Assembly (NCBI GenBank): GCA_021780225.1
Contig: JAJXZF010000065.1
Location: forward strand, 1-64,000
Reading direction: 5' to 3'
Length of the DNA stretch: 64,000 nt
Origin: Deltaproteobacteria bacterium
GTDB lineage: Bacteria; Desulfobacterota; Binatia; Binatales; Binataceae
In this document: piece after piece, positions 16,118 to 24,543 of the stretch
Numbering within the stretch: position 1 is the stretch's first letter
Layout of the letters: each line of letters starts with the position of its first letter
Translations under genes and position numbers: made by a program
The notes under the pieces: generated by a model
What the model saw: the letters and a program-made list of their open reading frames with translations, nothing else
Told to the model about the DNA's origin: nothing
The model's database searches: none

Positions 16118-17311
16118 TCAAATCACTTTTTGTTCGCGCAGCAAGGCGATTTCGTCAGGCTTCAAGCCGAGTTCGGCGGCGTAGAATTCGTCATTGTCGG
16201 CGCCTAGCTCGGGACTCAGCGACTTTATCCGCGGGCGATCGCCGTCCAGCCGAATCGGCGACGTGAAAATAGTGGTCGGGCCAAGCTCCGGATGGTCCAC
16301 GGTCTGCAACAAGCCGCGCTCAAGCAGATGCGAATCGGCCATGACCTCATGCAGCTCCTGCACGATTCCGCAGAAGACTCCGGCGCGGCCCAGCTCGTCA
16401 AACAGTGCGCGGCGGGTTTTCGTCGCCGTCCACGCGCCGACGATGCGATCGACTTCGTGGCGGTTTTTCGCTCTTTTGCCCGGCGTCGCGAAGCGCGGAT
16501 CGCCGGCCAAATCCGCATGTCCCATCAACTCGCACAGCCGCCGCCAGCGGGAGGCGTCGCCCGCGAGAATCATCACGTGGCCGTCGCTGGCGGGATATGA
16601 ATTGTAGGGAGCGATCGCGCCGCCTGACGCGCGATTGCCGTCGCGCAGATCCTTCAGGCCCATTCCGTAGGCGCCAAGGAACGAGGTCAGCGACGGCACG
16701 ATCGAATCGTACAGGCACGACTCGACCATCAGGCCCCGGCCGGTGCGATCGCGCTCGCGGATCGCGGCGAGCAAGCCCGCGCACAGATGGGCGCCGCCGA
16801 GAATATCGGCGATCGCGGCGCCGGTCTTGAGCGGCGGGCCGTCCGCCTCGCCGGTGATCGCCATCACGCCGCCCATCGCCTGAACGATCGGATCGAACGC
16901 CGCGAGGTCGCGGTACGGTCCGCTCAGGCCGAAGCCCGTGTTGGTCGCATAAATCAGCCGCGGATTCCGCGCCCGCAGCGTCTCATAATCGAGACCCATC
17001 GCATCCATTGCGCCGGCGGCGAAATTCTCGACCACGAGATCGGCCGTTTCAACCAGGTTGAGAAACAACTCGCGGCCGCGCGCGCCCTTCAGATTGAGCG
17101 TGATCGAGCGCTTGTTGTTATTGAGCAGCGCGAACGGATAGCCGTAGGCGCGTTCGCGTTTGCGAAAAAGGCCGCGCGCGCCGTCGCCAACCCCCGGCGC
17201 CTCGATTTTGACGACGTCCGCGCCAAGAAAACTGAGCAGCATCGTGGCGTATGGACCTGCGTAGTAGTGCGTCAGGTCGAGAATCCGAAGATCGGCGAGC
17301 GGCTGATGCAT
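16118..17311 (-). CDS. CaiB/BaiF family III CoA-transferase (copy A)
   Basis: The open frame extends upstream, but the ATG at 17311 has GGGAG 12 bases before it and gives a typical 397-residue product beginning LADLRILDLTHYYAGPYATM. Family features are GADVVKIEAPG, NNNKRSITLNLK, NFAAGAMDAMGLDY, GFGLSGPYRD and the catalytic region IADILGGAHLCAGLLAA, where the Asp corresponds to the residue that forms the aspartyl-CoA anhydride. It moves CoA between carboxylic acids in the cytoplasm; the acids are unknown. It is the last of three paralogous genes in the same direction, 29 bases after the previous one. Confidence 0.88.
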   Translation of the reverse strand: MHQPLADLRILDLTHYYAGPYATMLLSFLGADVVKIEAPGVGDGARGLFRKRERAYGYPFALLNNNKRSITLNLKGARGRELFLNLVETADLVVENFAAGAMDAMGLDYETLRARNPRLIYATNTGFGLSGPYRDLAAFDPIVQAMGGVMAITGEADGPPLKTGAAIADILGGAHLCAGLLAAIRERDRTGRGLMVESCLYDSIVPSLTSFLGAYGMGLKDLRDGNRASGGAIAPYNSYPASDGHVMILAGDASRWRRLCELMGHADLAGDPRFATPGKRAKNRHEVDRIVGAWTATKTRRALFDELGRAGVFCGIVQELHEVMADSHLLERGLLQTVDHPELGPTTIFTSPIRLDGDRPRIKSLSPELGADNDEFYAAELGLKPDEIALLREQKVI

Positions 17312-17340
17312 CGGCGTCACTCCCGCGCGCGGCGCTCCAG

Positions 17341-18567
17341 TTAAATCAGAACGCCCGATTTGCGCAGATGCTCGATCTGATCGAGCGTCATTCCGAGCAG
17401 CGACTTGAGCACCGCTTCGGTGTCGGCGCCGCGCAGTGGAGCGGGGCTGCGGACCTCGCACGGCGTGCCGGACATCTTCCACGGGATGCCTGCGTGCTGG
17501 CGCTTGCCAACCTCCGGATGCTCGAGCATCGTGAAGTAGCCGCGCGCGTTCAGATGCGGGTCTTCCGCCAGATCCTTGTTGCTCATCGACGGAAACGCGG
17601 CGACTCCGGCGGCCTGCAGAGCTTTGGTGGTTTCCCAGCGGTCGCGAGTCCGCGTCCACGCGGTGACGATTTCGTCCAGCGCGGCTTCGTGCCGCTTGCG
17701 CAATGCCGCCGTCTTGAAACGCGGATCGTCGGCCAAGCCGGGATTGCCCATCGCGCGGCAGAGCGCCCGCCATTCGTCTTCGCCGCCGACGGCGATCGAA
17801 ACCCATTTTTCGTCGTCGCCGGCGGCTTTGTAGCATTCGTGCGGCGCCATTACCGGGTCGTGATTGCCGTGCCGTCCCGGTTCGCGATGGTTCAGCTCGT
17901 ATTCGAGCATCCCTTCCGGCATCAACGCCAGCGCGGTTTCAAACTGCGACTGATCGATATACTGCCCCTCGCCGGTGAGCGCGCGATGCGTCAACGCGGC
18001 CATCAGCGCGAATGCGCCGAAGATTCCGGCGTTCGGGTCGGGGTAGGAGACGCCGATTTCGCCCGGTTCGCCGCCTTCGTAACCGGTCGTGAAAAACATT
18101 CCCGACGCGGCGGAGGCTGGAGGTCCGTAGCCGACGAAGCCTTTGAACGGGCCGGTCTGACCGTACCCGGACATCGAGATCATAATGATGTCGTGCTTGA
18201 TCGTTCGCAGCTTGGCGTAGCCAAGGCCGAGTTTGTCCATCACGCCTGCGGCGAAATTGTCGGCGACGACATCGCAATGCTTGACCAGCCGGCAGGCGAC
18301 GTCGATCGCTTCGGGCCGCGTCAAGTTGAGCGAAATCGACTTCTTGCCCTGATTGTATTGATTGAAGTATCCGGCGCGGTTGGGGCCGGGAACGTCGTCG
18401 GCGAACGGCGGAATCACGCGCGTCACGCACGCCGGACGCGCCGTCGTTTCAACGCGAATCACTTCGGCGCCGAGATGCGCCAGTTGCATCGTGCAGAATG
18501 GTCCCGCCCATGCCCAGGTGAAATCGAGCACGCGGACTCCGGAAAGCGGAAGATTAGCCATTTCCAA
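17341..18567 (-). CDS. CaiB/BaiF family III CoA-transferase (copy B)
   Basis: The 408-residue product begins LPLSGVRVLDFTWAWAGPFC and keeps the family order: HLGAEVIRVE, NQGKKSISLNL, NFAAGVMDKLGLGY, SGYGQTGPFK. The probable catalytic Asp is in VSYPDPNAGIFGAF. The C-terminal half has NPGLADDPRFKT and the usual closing LRGADTEAVLKSLLGM. It sits between two further CoA-transferase genes with gaps of 13 and 29 bases, so all three are probably one transcript. Some family III enzymes (for example BbsEF in toluene degradation) are heteromers of two paralogues, a possible explanation for the tandem arrangement. Confidence 0.88.
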   Translation of the reverse strand: MEMANLPLSGVRVLDFTWAWAGPFCTMQLAHLGAEVIRVETTARPACVTRVIPPFADDVPGPNRAGYFNQYNQGKKSISLNLTRPEAIDVACRLVKHCDVVADNFAAGVMDKLGLGYAKLRTIKHDIIMISMSGYGQTGPFKGFVGYGPPASAASGMFFTTGYEGGEPGEIGVSYPDPNAGIFGAFALMAALTHRALTGEGQYIDQSQFETALALMPEGMLEYELNHREPGRHGNHDPVMAPHECYKAAGDDEKWVSIAVGGEDEWRALCRAMGNPGLADDPRFKTAALRKRHEAALDEIVTAWTRTRDRWETTKALQAAGVAAFPSMSNKDLAEDPHLNARGYFTMLEHPEVGKRQHAGIPWKMSGTPCEVRSPAPLRGADTEAVLKSLLGMTLDQIEHLRKSGVLI

Positions 18568-18580
18568 TATCCTCGCGGCG

Positions 18581-19798
18581 TCAGGCGACGCCGGCTTTGC
18601 GCAAATCGTTCAGGCGCTCGCGCGCGATTCCCAGTTCTCCGCAGAACACCTCTTCGGCATGCTCGCCCAATTTCGGCGCCGGCCGTCTGAGCGCCCACGG
18701 CGTCGCGCCGTATTTCGACGGCATCCCCGGCAATTTGACCGCGCCGATTCCCGACTGTTCGAGCGTCGCGAAGAATTGGCGCTCCGCGAGGTGGTCGCTC
18801 TCGTAGAGGTCGCGCATCGTGTTGATCGGGGCGAACGGCACTCGCTTGTTCTGCGCCTCGCGATACAATTCTTGCGTCTTCCACCGGCTGAGCCATTCGC
18901 CCATCAGCGCTTTCAGAGCGTCCTGATTCTGGCCGCGCGCGATTCGATCCTTGAACAGTTCGTCGTTGGCCCATTCAGGATTGCCCATCAGCTCGACCAG
19001 CCGTTTCCACTGATCTTCTTCGACCGCCAACGCGAAAATCTTTCCGTCCGCCGTGTCGCTGATAAACCACGGGCCGAGCAGGCGCGAACCGAGCCGCGAG
19101 GTTTCGCGATGCGCGTAGGTCCAGTGCATGAAGTTCATCTCCAGCATCGCGGCGACCGCTTCCTGCTCGGAAATGTCGATCGACTGGCCCTGGCCGGTCT
19201 TCAGCCGATGCATGTATGCGGCCAGCGCGACCATCGCGGCGTGGATGCCGCCCTGGAATTCGCACTGCGAGCCGAAACATTTGAGCGGCGGAAGTTCAGG
19301 GTAGGGCGATGCGCCAGGGCTCAAGGTCGCCCATCCGGCGGCGTTCGATAGCGTAAGCTCATAGCCGCGCCAATTGGCATACGGACCGGTTTCGCCGAAC
19401 GGCGAAATCGCGGCGATGATCAATTTCGGAAACGCCGCGCGCAGGGCCGCGCTGTCGAGACCTTGGGCGGCGCGATCGCCGGGCGCGACGTTATGAATCA
19501 GAATGTCCGCGCCGGCGAGCAGTTTGTGCAACAGCTCGCGGCCTTCGGGACGTTTCAAATCGGCGACGACGCTCCGCTTGTTCGCGTTCAGATAGATGAA
19601 GATGCCGCTTTTGTCGAGATCGGCCTTGTCGTCCGGAAAAGGTCCGCGCCGGCGCGTCAGATCGCCTCCCGGCGGCTCGACCTTGATCACTTCGGCGCCT
19701 AAATCGGCGATCATCTTGGCCCCGAACGCGGCGGAGATGCCTTCGCCGCATTCGACTATCTTTATCGCTCCGAAGGGCGACGCTGATTGACTTCCCAC
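18581..19798 (-). CDS. CaiB/BaiF family III CoA-transferase (copy C, Glu at the catalytic Asp position)
   Basis: The 405-residue product starts SPFGAIKIVECGEGISAAFG and has the CoA-transferase landmarks DLGAEVIKVEPPGGD, NANKRSVVADLK and GLDSAALRAAFPKL. Where the other two copies have an Asp in the active-site segment, this one reads GSQCEFQGGIHAAMVA, with Glu at the aligned place by eye. That could make it a non-catalytic or altered subunit. It is the first gene of the three-gene run. The neighbouring acyl-CoA ligase and amidohydrolase point to degradation or activation of an organic acid. The substrate is not predictable. Confidence 0.85.
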   Translation of the reverse strand: MGSQSASPFGAIKIVECGEGISAAFGAKMIADLGAEVIKVEPPGGDLTRRRGPFPDDKADLDKSGIFIYLNANKRSVVADLKRPEGRELLHKLLAGADILIHNVAPGDRAAQGLDSAALRAAFPKLIIAAISPFGETGPYANWRGYELTLSNAAGWATLSPGASPYPELPPLKCFGSQCEFQGGIHAAMVALAAYMHRLKTGQGQSIDISEQEAVAAMLEMNFMHWTYAHRETSRLGSRLLGPWFISDTADGKIFALAVEEDQWKRLVELMGNPEWANDELFKDRIARGQNQDALKALMGEWLSRWKTQELYREAQNKRVPFAPINTMRDLYESDHLAERQFFATLEQSGIGAVKLPGMPSKYGATPWALRRPAPKLGEHAEEVFCGELGIARERLNDLRKAGVA

Positions 19799-20102
19799 TT
19801 CGATTCAATCCTCTTCGCGTGTTCTGGCCGGATGGCCCATCGGTTTCCATAGCGCTTTCGCGCGGAAAAACGCAAATTCGCCGCCGCTTCGCCCTAGTGT
19901 GGTGTCCCGCAAATAACTTCCACCTGAGGCCTTATCAGCTTGGCGCGCAGGTCGCCCACTGTCGGGCGTCAAGGGATGGATTGCCGGGTCCGGGCTCGGC
20001 AATGACGCACAGCGCTGGTCATGCCCGGACTTGATCCGGGCATCCACGCGGAGCGCAAGGTAGATGCGGAGCGCGAACTTATTTAGGGGACGCCACACTG
20101 GG
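19799..20102. other. 304-base gap holding a dispersed repeat
   Basis: No gene is supported here. The right half holds the composite palindromic repeat described at 19976-20046. The left half (about 19800-19970) shows no feature I can name. Confidence 0.5.
19976..20046. repeat. Dispersed composite palindromic repeat, copy 1
   Basis: Two stem-loops lie in tandem: ATTGCCG/CGGCAAT with a 10-base loop, then TGCCCGGA-CTTGA-TCCGGGCA. The second, with its flanks (20018-20046, 29 bases), is identical to the second copy at 25990-26018. It resembles the REP-like repeats often seen between genes in alpha- and other proteobacteria. Confidence 0.8.
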
Positions 20103-21767
20103 TTAAATTTTCCCTGCGGCCTTCAATTTTTCGATCTCCTTTTCGCGCAGGTCTCTCCGGCGGATTTTCCCGGTTACAGTCATCGGAAATTCGTCGATAA
20201 ATTCGAATTCGCGCGGCGATTCGTGAAGCGCGAGCCGCTTTTTCACGTGTTCCTGAATCTCCGCGATCATCGCGGGCGAGGCCTGATGGCCCGGCAGGAG
20301 TTTGATAAATGCCTTTATCGCCTGACCGCGTTTCTCATCGGGAATTCCGACCACGGCGCAGGAAGCGACCGCGGGATGCTCGATGATCTTCGCTTCGACT
20401 TCGGCCGGACCGACTCGATATCCGGAAGTTTTGATTACGTCGTCGTTGCGGCCCTGAAAATAGATGTAGCCTTCGTCGTCCATGTGGCCCATGTCGCCGG
20501 TGAGGCACCATTCGCCGGCGAACTTTTCGGCCATCGCGGCCGGGTTCTTCCAGTATTCCTTCATCACCACCGGACTGCTCCGCCTGATTGCGATTTCGCC
20601 GGTGACGCCGGGCGTGGCCGGTACGCCGTTGGCGATAATCGTGACGTCATGACCCGGATAAGCCTTGCCGAGCGGCTCCAGCAGCGGCTTTTCAAGCGCG
20701 GAGCAGTTGCCGATGAAATAGTTGGCTTCGGTCTGGCCAAAGGCCTGATTGAACTGCACCCGTAACTGCTCATCGACCCATCGGGCAAGCTCCGGGCTGA
20801 CCGGTTCGGCGCCGCTGACGATGCATCGCAGGCGCAAATTTTTGTATTTCTCGCGCGGATTTTTGACCTCACGCAGACCTTTCAACACGGTCGGCGGATA
20901 GAGTCCGACGGTCGCGCCGTATTTCTCCACCAGCGCCAGCATTATGTCCGGATCGAAACGCGCTTTGCTGCGATAGGCGAGCACTGGAATTCCGTAGGGC
21001 CAGATCGCCAGCAGTCCGTCCAGCAGGCCGCCCGCCCACGCCCAATCGGCGGGGCTGTAATAAAGATCGCCGTCGCGCAGGAAGTTGTAGGAATAATCGA
21101 TGCCGTTGTGGCCGAGCACGTAGCGCGCCGCGTGCAGCACGCCCTTGGGATCGCCGGTCGTGCCGGAGGTGTACATCAGCAGGATTGGGTCTTCGGCTTT
21201 GCCCGGTTCCATCGTGAAGGAGTCCGACGCTTTGGCGATCAGATCGTCGAAGCCGAGGCCGCCTTCCTTGCCGCCGGCGATAATCACGTGCCGCAGGTCG
21301 GGCAATTCCGAGCGAATCGGATCCAGCTTGGCGACGCTTTCCGGCTCCAGCATGATCGCGCGCGCCGTGCTGTTGGTCAGCCGGTAGCGCAGGGCGTCGG
21401 TCCCGAATAATTTCGAGATTGGCAGCGCGATCGCTCCCAGCCGGTACAGCGCCATGTGCGCGATCGCCGTCTCGGGACGTTGCGGCAGATGGATCGCGAC
21501 GACGTCGCCACGTTTGACGCCTAGTCCTTTGAGCGCGTTGGCGAAGCGCCGGCTCAGTTCGCCGATCTGTCCGAACGTGTAGCGTTCCTCGCGCCCTTCG
21601 TCGTCTTCGTAGAAAAGCGCCGGCTTGTCGCGCAAATCGGCGTGCCGGTCGATACAATCGATCGCGACGTTGTAATCGCCGGGAATTCTCCACTGATGGC
21701 GCGCGCGGGCGTCCGCGATCGATTTCGCGTCCTTCACCGTCTGTTCCCGAAGTCCAATCAGGGCCAT
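20103..21767 (-). CDS. AMP-forming acyl-CoA synthetase/ligase
   Basis: The 554-residue enzyme shows the ANL superfamily motifs: LLMYTSGTTGDPKGVLHAAR (P-loop), FNQAFGQTEAN, LTGDMGHMDDEGYIYFQGRNDD and the C-terminal hinge region with SGYRVGPAEVEAKI. The catalytic Lys is in VTGKIRRRDLR. It activates a carboxylic acid with ATP to an acyl-AMP and then an acyl-CoA. The overall wording (PADWAWAGGLLDGLLAIWPYG) is like medium-chain or acetyl/propionyl-type synthetases, but chain length cannot be fixed by eye. It lies upstream of the three CoA-transferase genes on the same strand, separated by the repeat-containing gap, so a shared transcript is uncertain. Confidence 0.9.
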   Translation of the reverse strand: MALIGLREQTVKDAKSIADARARHQWRIPGDYNVAIDCIDRHADLRDKPALFYEDDEGREERYTFGQIGELSRRFANALKGLGVKRGDVVAIHLPQRPETAIAHMALYRLGAIALPISKLFGTDALRYRLTNSTARAIMLEPESVAKLDPIRSELPDLRHVIIAGGKEGGLGFDDLIAKASDSFTMEPGKAEDPILLMYTSGTTGDPKGVLHAARYVLGHNGIDYSYNFLRDGDLYYSPADWAWAGGLLDGLLAIWPYGIPVLAYRSKARFDPDIMLALVEKYGATVGLYPPTVLKGLREVKNPREKYKNLRLRCIVSGAEPVSPELARWVDEQLRVQFNQAFGQTEANYFIGNCSALEKPLLEPLGKAYPGHDVTIIANGVPATPGVTGEIAIRRSSPVVMKEYWKNPAAMAEKFAGEWCLTGDMGHMDDEGYIYFQGRNDDVIKTSGYRVGPAEVEAKIIEHPAVASCAVVGIPDEKRGQAIKAFIKLLPGHQASPAMIAEIQEHVKKRLALHESPREFEFIDEFPMTVTGKIRRRDLREKEIEKLKAAGKI

Positions 21768-21942
21768 AACGCCTCCGTTCCACGCGTCGTTCGGTCTATA
21801 ATCGGCGCGCGTTCACATTCACGTGGCAATCCGGCTCTTTCATTGAGGCCGGAGCGCTGATTAATTTCTCGCCCATAGGATTCGATTGGGCAAGAGGCGC
21901 GCGGCGGCGGATTGCCGCCGTTTGGCCGCTTCGGAGTCGATC

Positions 21943-22650
21943 ATGGCTAAGATTCTCGTCCTGCAGCATCATCCGGCGGAAAACCTTGGCGCTATCGCGG
22001 ACGCGCTCGAAGAGGCCGCTTTGGCCTGGCAATACGTTCGCGTCTTCGACGGCGCCTCTATTCCAAAAGAAATGCGCGGGGCGGGAGGGTTGATCGTGAT
22101 GGGCGGGCCGGAAAGCGTCTATCAACTCGATCGATTTCCCTATCTGCGCGACGAAATCGCGTTGATCGAGAATGCCCTGTCGGCGGGCAAACCGATTCTC
22201 GGCGTGTGTCTCGGCAGCCAGTTGCTGGCGGCCGCGCTTGGCGCCGAAGTGCGGCGCGGAGAGCAGCGCGAGATCGGATGGTTTCCCGTGCGGCTTGGCG
22301 ACGCCGCCGGCGAAGACCGGCTGTTGCGCGATTTGCCGCGCGAATTTGTGGCCGCGCACTGGCATAGCGACGTTTTCGATCTGCCGCGCGGCGCGGTCGC
22401 GCTCGCGTCGTCGGAACGCACGCCGGTGCAGGCCTATCGCCACGGCGACAAGGCCTACGGACTGCTGTTCCACGCCGAGATGACCCGGGAAATTCTTGGC
22501 GCGCTGATCGCCGAGTTCGGCGAAGGATTGAAGCGAATTGGTCTCGACGGCGGCGCGATCATGCTCGAAGCCGAGCGGCATCTGCCCGCGCTCGGCCGGG
22601 TCGGTTCAACGATCTTCTCGCGATGGGCCGGGCCGATTCAGGGAACCTGA
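21943..22650 (+). CDS. Class I glutamine amidotransferase (GMP synthase-like) protein
   Basis: The frame is open to 21886, but the ATG at 21943 fits the domain start MAKILVLQHHPAENLG. The 235-residue protein is a single GATase1 domain. GLIVMGGPESVY and the nucleophile elbow KPILGVCLGSQLLA (Cys in VCLG) are clear. The His/Glu pair follows in YGLLFHAEMT, with His and Glu two residues apart. Such free-standing amidotransferases release ammonia from glutamine for an unidentified synthase, or hydrolyse gamma-glutamyl bonds. No partner synthetase is adjacent. It is divergent from the acyl-CoA ligase. Confidence 0.85.
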   Translation: MAKILVLQHHPAENLGAIADALEEAALAWQYVRVFDGASIPKEMRGAGGLIVMGGPESVYQLDRFPYLRDEIALIENALSAGKPILGVCLGSQLLAAALGAEVRRGEQREIGWFPVRLGDAAGEDRLLRDLPREFVAAHWHSDVFDLPRGAVALASSERTPVQAYRHGDKAYGLLFHAEMTREILGALIAEFGEGLKRIGLDGGAIMLEAERHLPALGRVGSTIFSRWAGPIQGT

Positions 22651-22729
22651 TCGCAATGCTCGCATTCAGCCGCGTGGCGCGTGACAATATTAAGCGCGCC
22701 GCCGGGCGCGGCTGCGATGGAGGCTCACG

Positions 22730-23218
22730 ATGGGCGCGCGTATCCATGTTCATCTGAAGGTCGGCGATCTGGCGGCGAGCGGAGAGTTCTACCGAAAGTT
22801 TTTCGGCGCCGCTCCCGTCAAGGAAAAATCCGACCAGATTAAATTCACGCCGGATTTCGCGCCGATCAATCTGGCGCTTTCGCCCGCGCGCGATTCGGCC
22901 GCCGGGCGGAACGCGGTCAATCATCTTGGCGTCGAAGTGGAATCATCGGCCGAAGTGACCGGCCATCTGGCGCGAGTGAAAGCCGCCGGGCTCGCCGTGC
23001 GCGAGGAGCTCAACGTCAACTGTTGCTATGCGAATCAGACCAAGTTCTGGGTGAAAGACCCCGACGGCGTCGAATGGGAAATCTACCATCTGAATTATGA
23101 TCTGGCGGAGCGGCACGGCGGCGCTATCGATACCGGCGCGCCGGACGCCGGCCGCAAGCCGATTCCGATTGCGGTCGTGAACGCGGAACCCTGCTGCGCC
23201 GGGCGCTCGCGAGTGTAA
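22730..23218 (+). CDS. ArsI/CadI-like VOC dioxygenase with vicinal cysteine pair
   Basis: The 162-residue product is a VOC protein of the ArsI/CadI group. Metal ligand positions His8 (HVHLKV), His65 (NHLGVEV) and Glu117 (VEWEIYH) are present. The vicinal pair Cys98-Cys99 in NVNCCYANQTKFW matches the cysteines that bind trivalent organoarsenicals in ArsI, the C-As lyase that removes methyl or aryl groups from As(III). CadI, a cadmium-induced protein, is the alternative reading. A further Cys pair (EPCCAG) lies in the tail. No arsR, arsB, arsC or arsM is nearby, so this is an orphan. A GGAGG-like site precedes the ATG. Confidence 0.82.
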   Translation: MGARIHVHLKVGDLAASGEFYRKFFGAAPVKEKSDQIKFTPDFAPINLALSPARDSAAGRNAVNHLGVEVESSAEVTGHLARVKAAGLAVREELNVNCCYANQTKFWVKDPDGVEWEIYHLNYDLAERHGGAIDTGAPDAGRKPIPIAVVNAEPCCAGRSRV

Positions 23219-23251
23219 CCGCCTGCGGGCGTCTTCGGGAAGCGCCGCGAT

Positions 23252-23449
23252 CTATTTCTCTTCGATCAGCGAGATCGCGTGTTTGGGGCAGATTTTGATC
23301 GCGCGCAGCACGCGTTCGCGCGCCGACTCGGGCGGATGTTCGTTGAGGACGTACAGATTGTCGTCGTCGCGCACTTCAAATATATCCGGCGCCACTTCCA
23401 TGCAGCGCGCGTTGCTCTCGCAAAGATCGTAATCGACGACAATTTTCAT
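23252..23449 (-). CDS. Single-cluster ferredoxin, P450-type [3Fe-4S] candidate
   Basis: The 65-residue protein begins MKIVVDYDLCESNARCMEVA. Its cysteines are Cys10, Cys16 (C-x5-C) and Cys54 followed by Pro (KICPKHAI). Three ligands rather than four indicate a [3Fe-4S] cluster, as in the small ferredoxins that feed electrons to bacterial cytochromes P450. The middle acidic strand (FEVRDDDNLYVL) fits. No P450 or ferredoxin reductase gene is in the window. It could also serve another oxygenase. GGGAGAG lies before the ATG on the minus strand. Confidence 0.88.
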   Translation of the reverse strand: MKIVVDYDLCESNARCMEVAPDIFEVRDDDNLYVLNEHPPESARERVLRAIKICPKHAISLIEEK

Positions 23450-23503
23450 CGCGCTCTCTCCCGCAATCGAGGCTCGATCGAATTTTAGGCGATACCGTTC
23501 GCG

Positions 23504-24154
23504 TCATCCAGCGCCGATCGCGCCGCTGAGGATCAAACGCGGGCGCGCCTGCGCCTGCTCATGCGCCAGGAGCCGTCGCTTGATTTCGACGCCCCATCGA
23601 TAGCCCGTCAGCGCGCCGCCGGCGCCGATCGCACGATGGCACGGGATCAGCAGCGCGAGCGGATTCGATCCGTTGGCGTGGCCCACCGCGCGCGCCGCGT
23701 TCGGGTTGCCGATTCGCTGCGCAATCTCGCCGTATGAACGGGTCTGCCCGCGCGGTATCGAGCAGAGTTCGCGCCATACCGCGAGCTGAAACGGCGTCGC
23801 CCGGATGTCCAGCGCGAATTCCAAGGATTCTCCGCCATTGCGAACGAAGTCGGCCACGCGATGCGCCGTGCCGGCCGCGGCGGAATTTTCGGCGATCGCT
23901 TCGGTCTTCGGCAAATCGGCCCGCAGTTCGCGCAGCAGCCGTTCCGCGGATTCCGCGATACCGACCCAGCAGAGTCCATGCTCGGTTTCCGCCGCGAGGA
24001 TTGCGCCACAATCCGTGGCTGCGAGTCCGTAACCGATCCGCGCTCCGGCTCCCGATGCGCCGCCGGTTGCACCGGCAATTTCCAGCGCCGCGGTCCCATC
24101 CGAACGAAAGCGCAGGCGCCCCATGTCGATTTCTCCAATCGCGGTTGCGTTCAT
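23504..24154 (-). CDS. ogt: Methylated-DNA--protein-cysteine S-methyltransferase (Ogt/AGT)
   Basis: The 216-residue protein carries the active-site motif LIPCHRAIG with the acceptor Cys172. The HTH region SYGEIAQRIGNPNAARAVG and the Asn hinge HANGSNPLALL precede it. The N-terminal half contains the AGT-type module GLAATDCGAILAAETEHGLCWVG. It removes O6-alkyl groups from guanine in DNA by irreversible transfer to its own cysteine. A GTG/ATG further upstream (to 24199) could extend the protein, but adds only a basic segment. The first 40 residues are Gly/Ala-rich and not part of the normal fold. It is followed by the ferredoxin gene on the same strand. Confidence 0.9.
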   Translation of the reverse strand: MNATAIGEIDMGRLRFRSDGTAALEIAGATGGASGAGARIGYGLAATDCGAILAAETEHGLCWVGIAESAERLLRELRADLPKTEAIAENSAAAGTAHRVADFVRNGGESLEFALDIRATPFQLAVWRELCSIPRGQTRSYGEIAQRIGNPNAARAVGHANGSNPLALLIPCHRAIGAGGALTGYRWGVEIKRRLLAHEQAQARPRLILSGAIGAG

Positions 24155-24232
24155 GACCAGGACAACCCCGCGAGTCGCGCGGCGTGAAATTCCGGCCAAG
24201 CTGATCGCGGTGCGGTCTCGATCGGTTCGAAA

Positions 24233-24385
24233 TCAGCCCTTGTAGCCCTGACGCCAGATTTCTTCGCCGGTCGGCATCTTTGGCAGATAGCGTTCTTTCT
24301 GCGCCGGCGTGCCTATGAACATCAGCGTCGGACCGATTCGGTCGATCGCCAGTTGATTGCATCCGTAAAGCGGCAAGCCGAAGCT
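24233..24385 (-). pseudogene. Remnant of an acyl-CoA dehydrogenase gene
   Basis: On the minus strand a 50-codon frame reads GCNQLAIDRIGPTLMFIGTP, then AQKERYLPKMPTGEEIWRQG, and stops at TGA. This is the N-terminal to middle junction of acyl-CoA dehydrogenases (typical: IGPTL...GT..QK.R.LP.I..GEEIWCQGYSEP), including the segment just before the FAD/substrate site. There is no start codon, a TAG lies directly upstream in frame, and the protein stops where the catalytic domain should begin. Only about an eighth of a normal gene remains. It lies in the gap between ogt and icd. It is probably a decayed copy of a lipid-catabolism gene. Confidence 0.75.
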
Positions 24386-24513
24386 CTACACTTCGTCCTG
24401 TATAGATCGCCTGTTCGATCAGAGGCTTGCCGCCGCCAACTGCGGTTTCGATAACATCGCCGCGCGGCGCGGCGCAAGCGCGGACGCGCGACCGTCGCGA
24501 GCGCCGTTACGCT

Positions 24514-24543
24514 TTGCTGGTAGGCGCGGACGTTTGCTATATG
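24514..24543 (+). promoter_or_regulatory. Possible promoter of icd
   Basis: TTGCTG (24514-24519), an 18-base spacer and TATATG (24538-24543) lie about 85 bases upstream of icd. Both boxes are partial matches. Confidence 0.3.

Noticed and set aside
21797-21802. TATAAT between the acyl-CoA ligase and amidotransferase genes
   Set aside because: No -35 hexamer lies at 16-18 bases on either strand, so a promoter cannot be supported.
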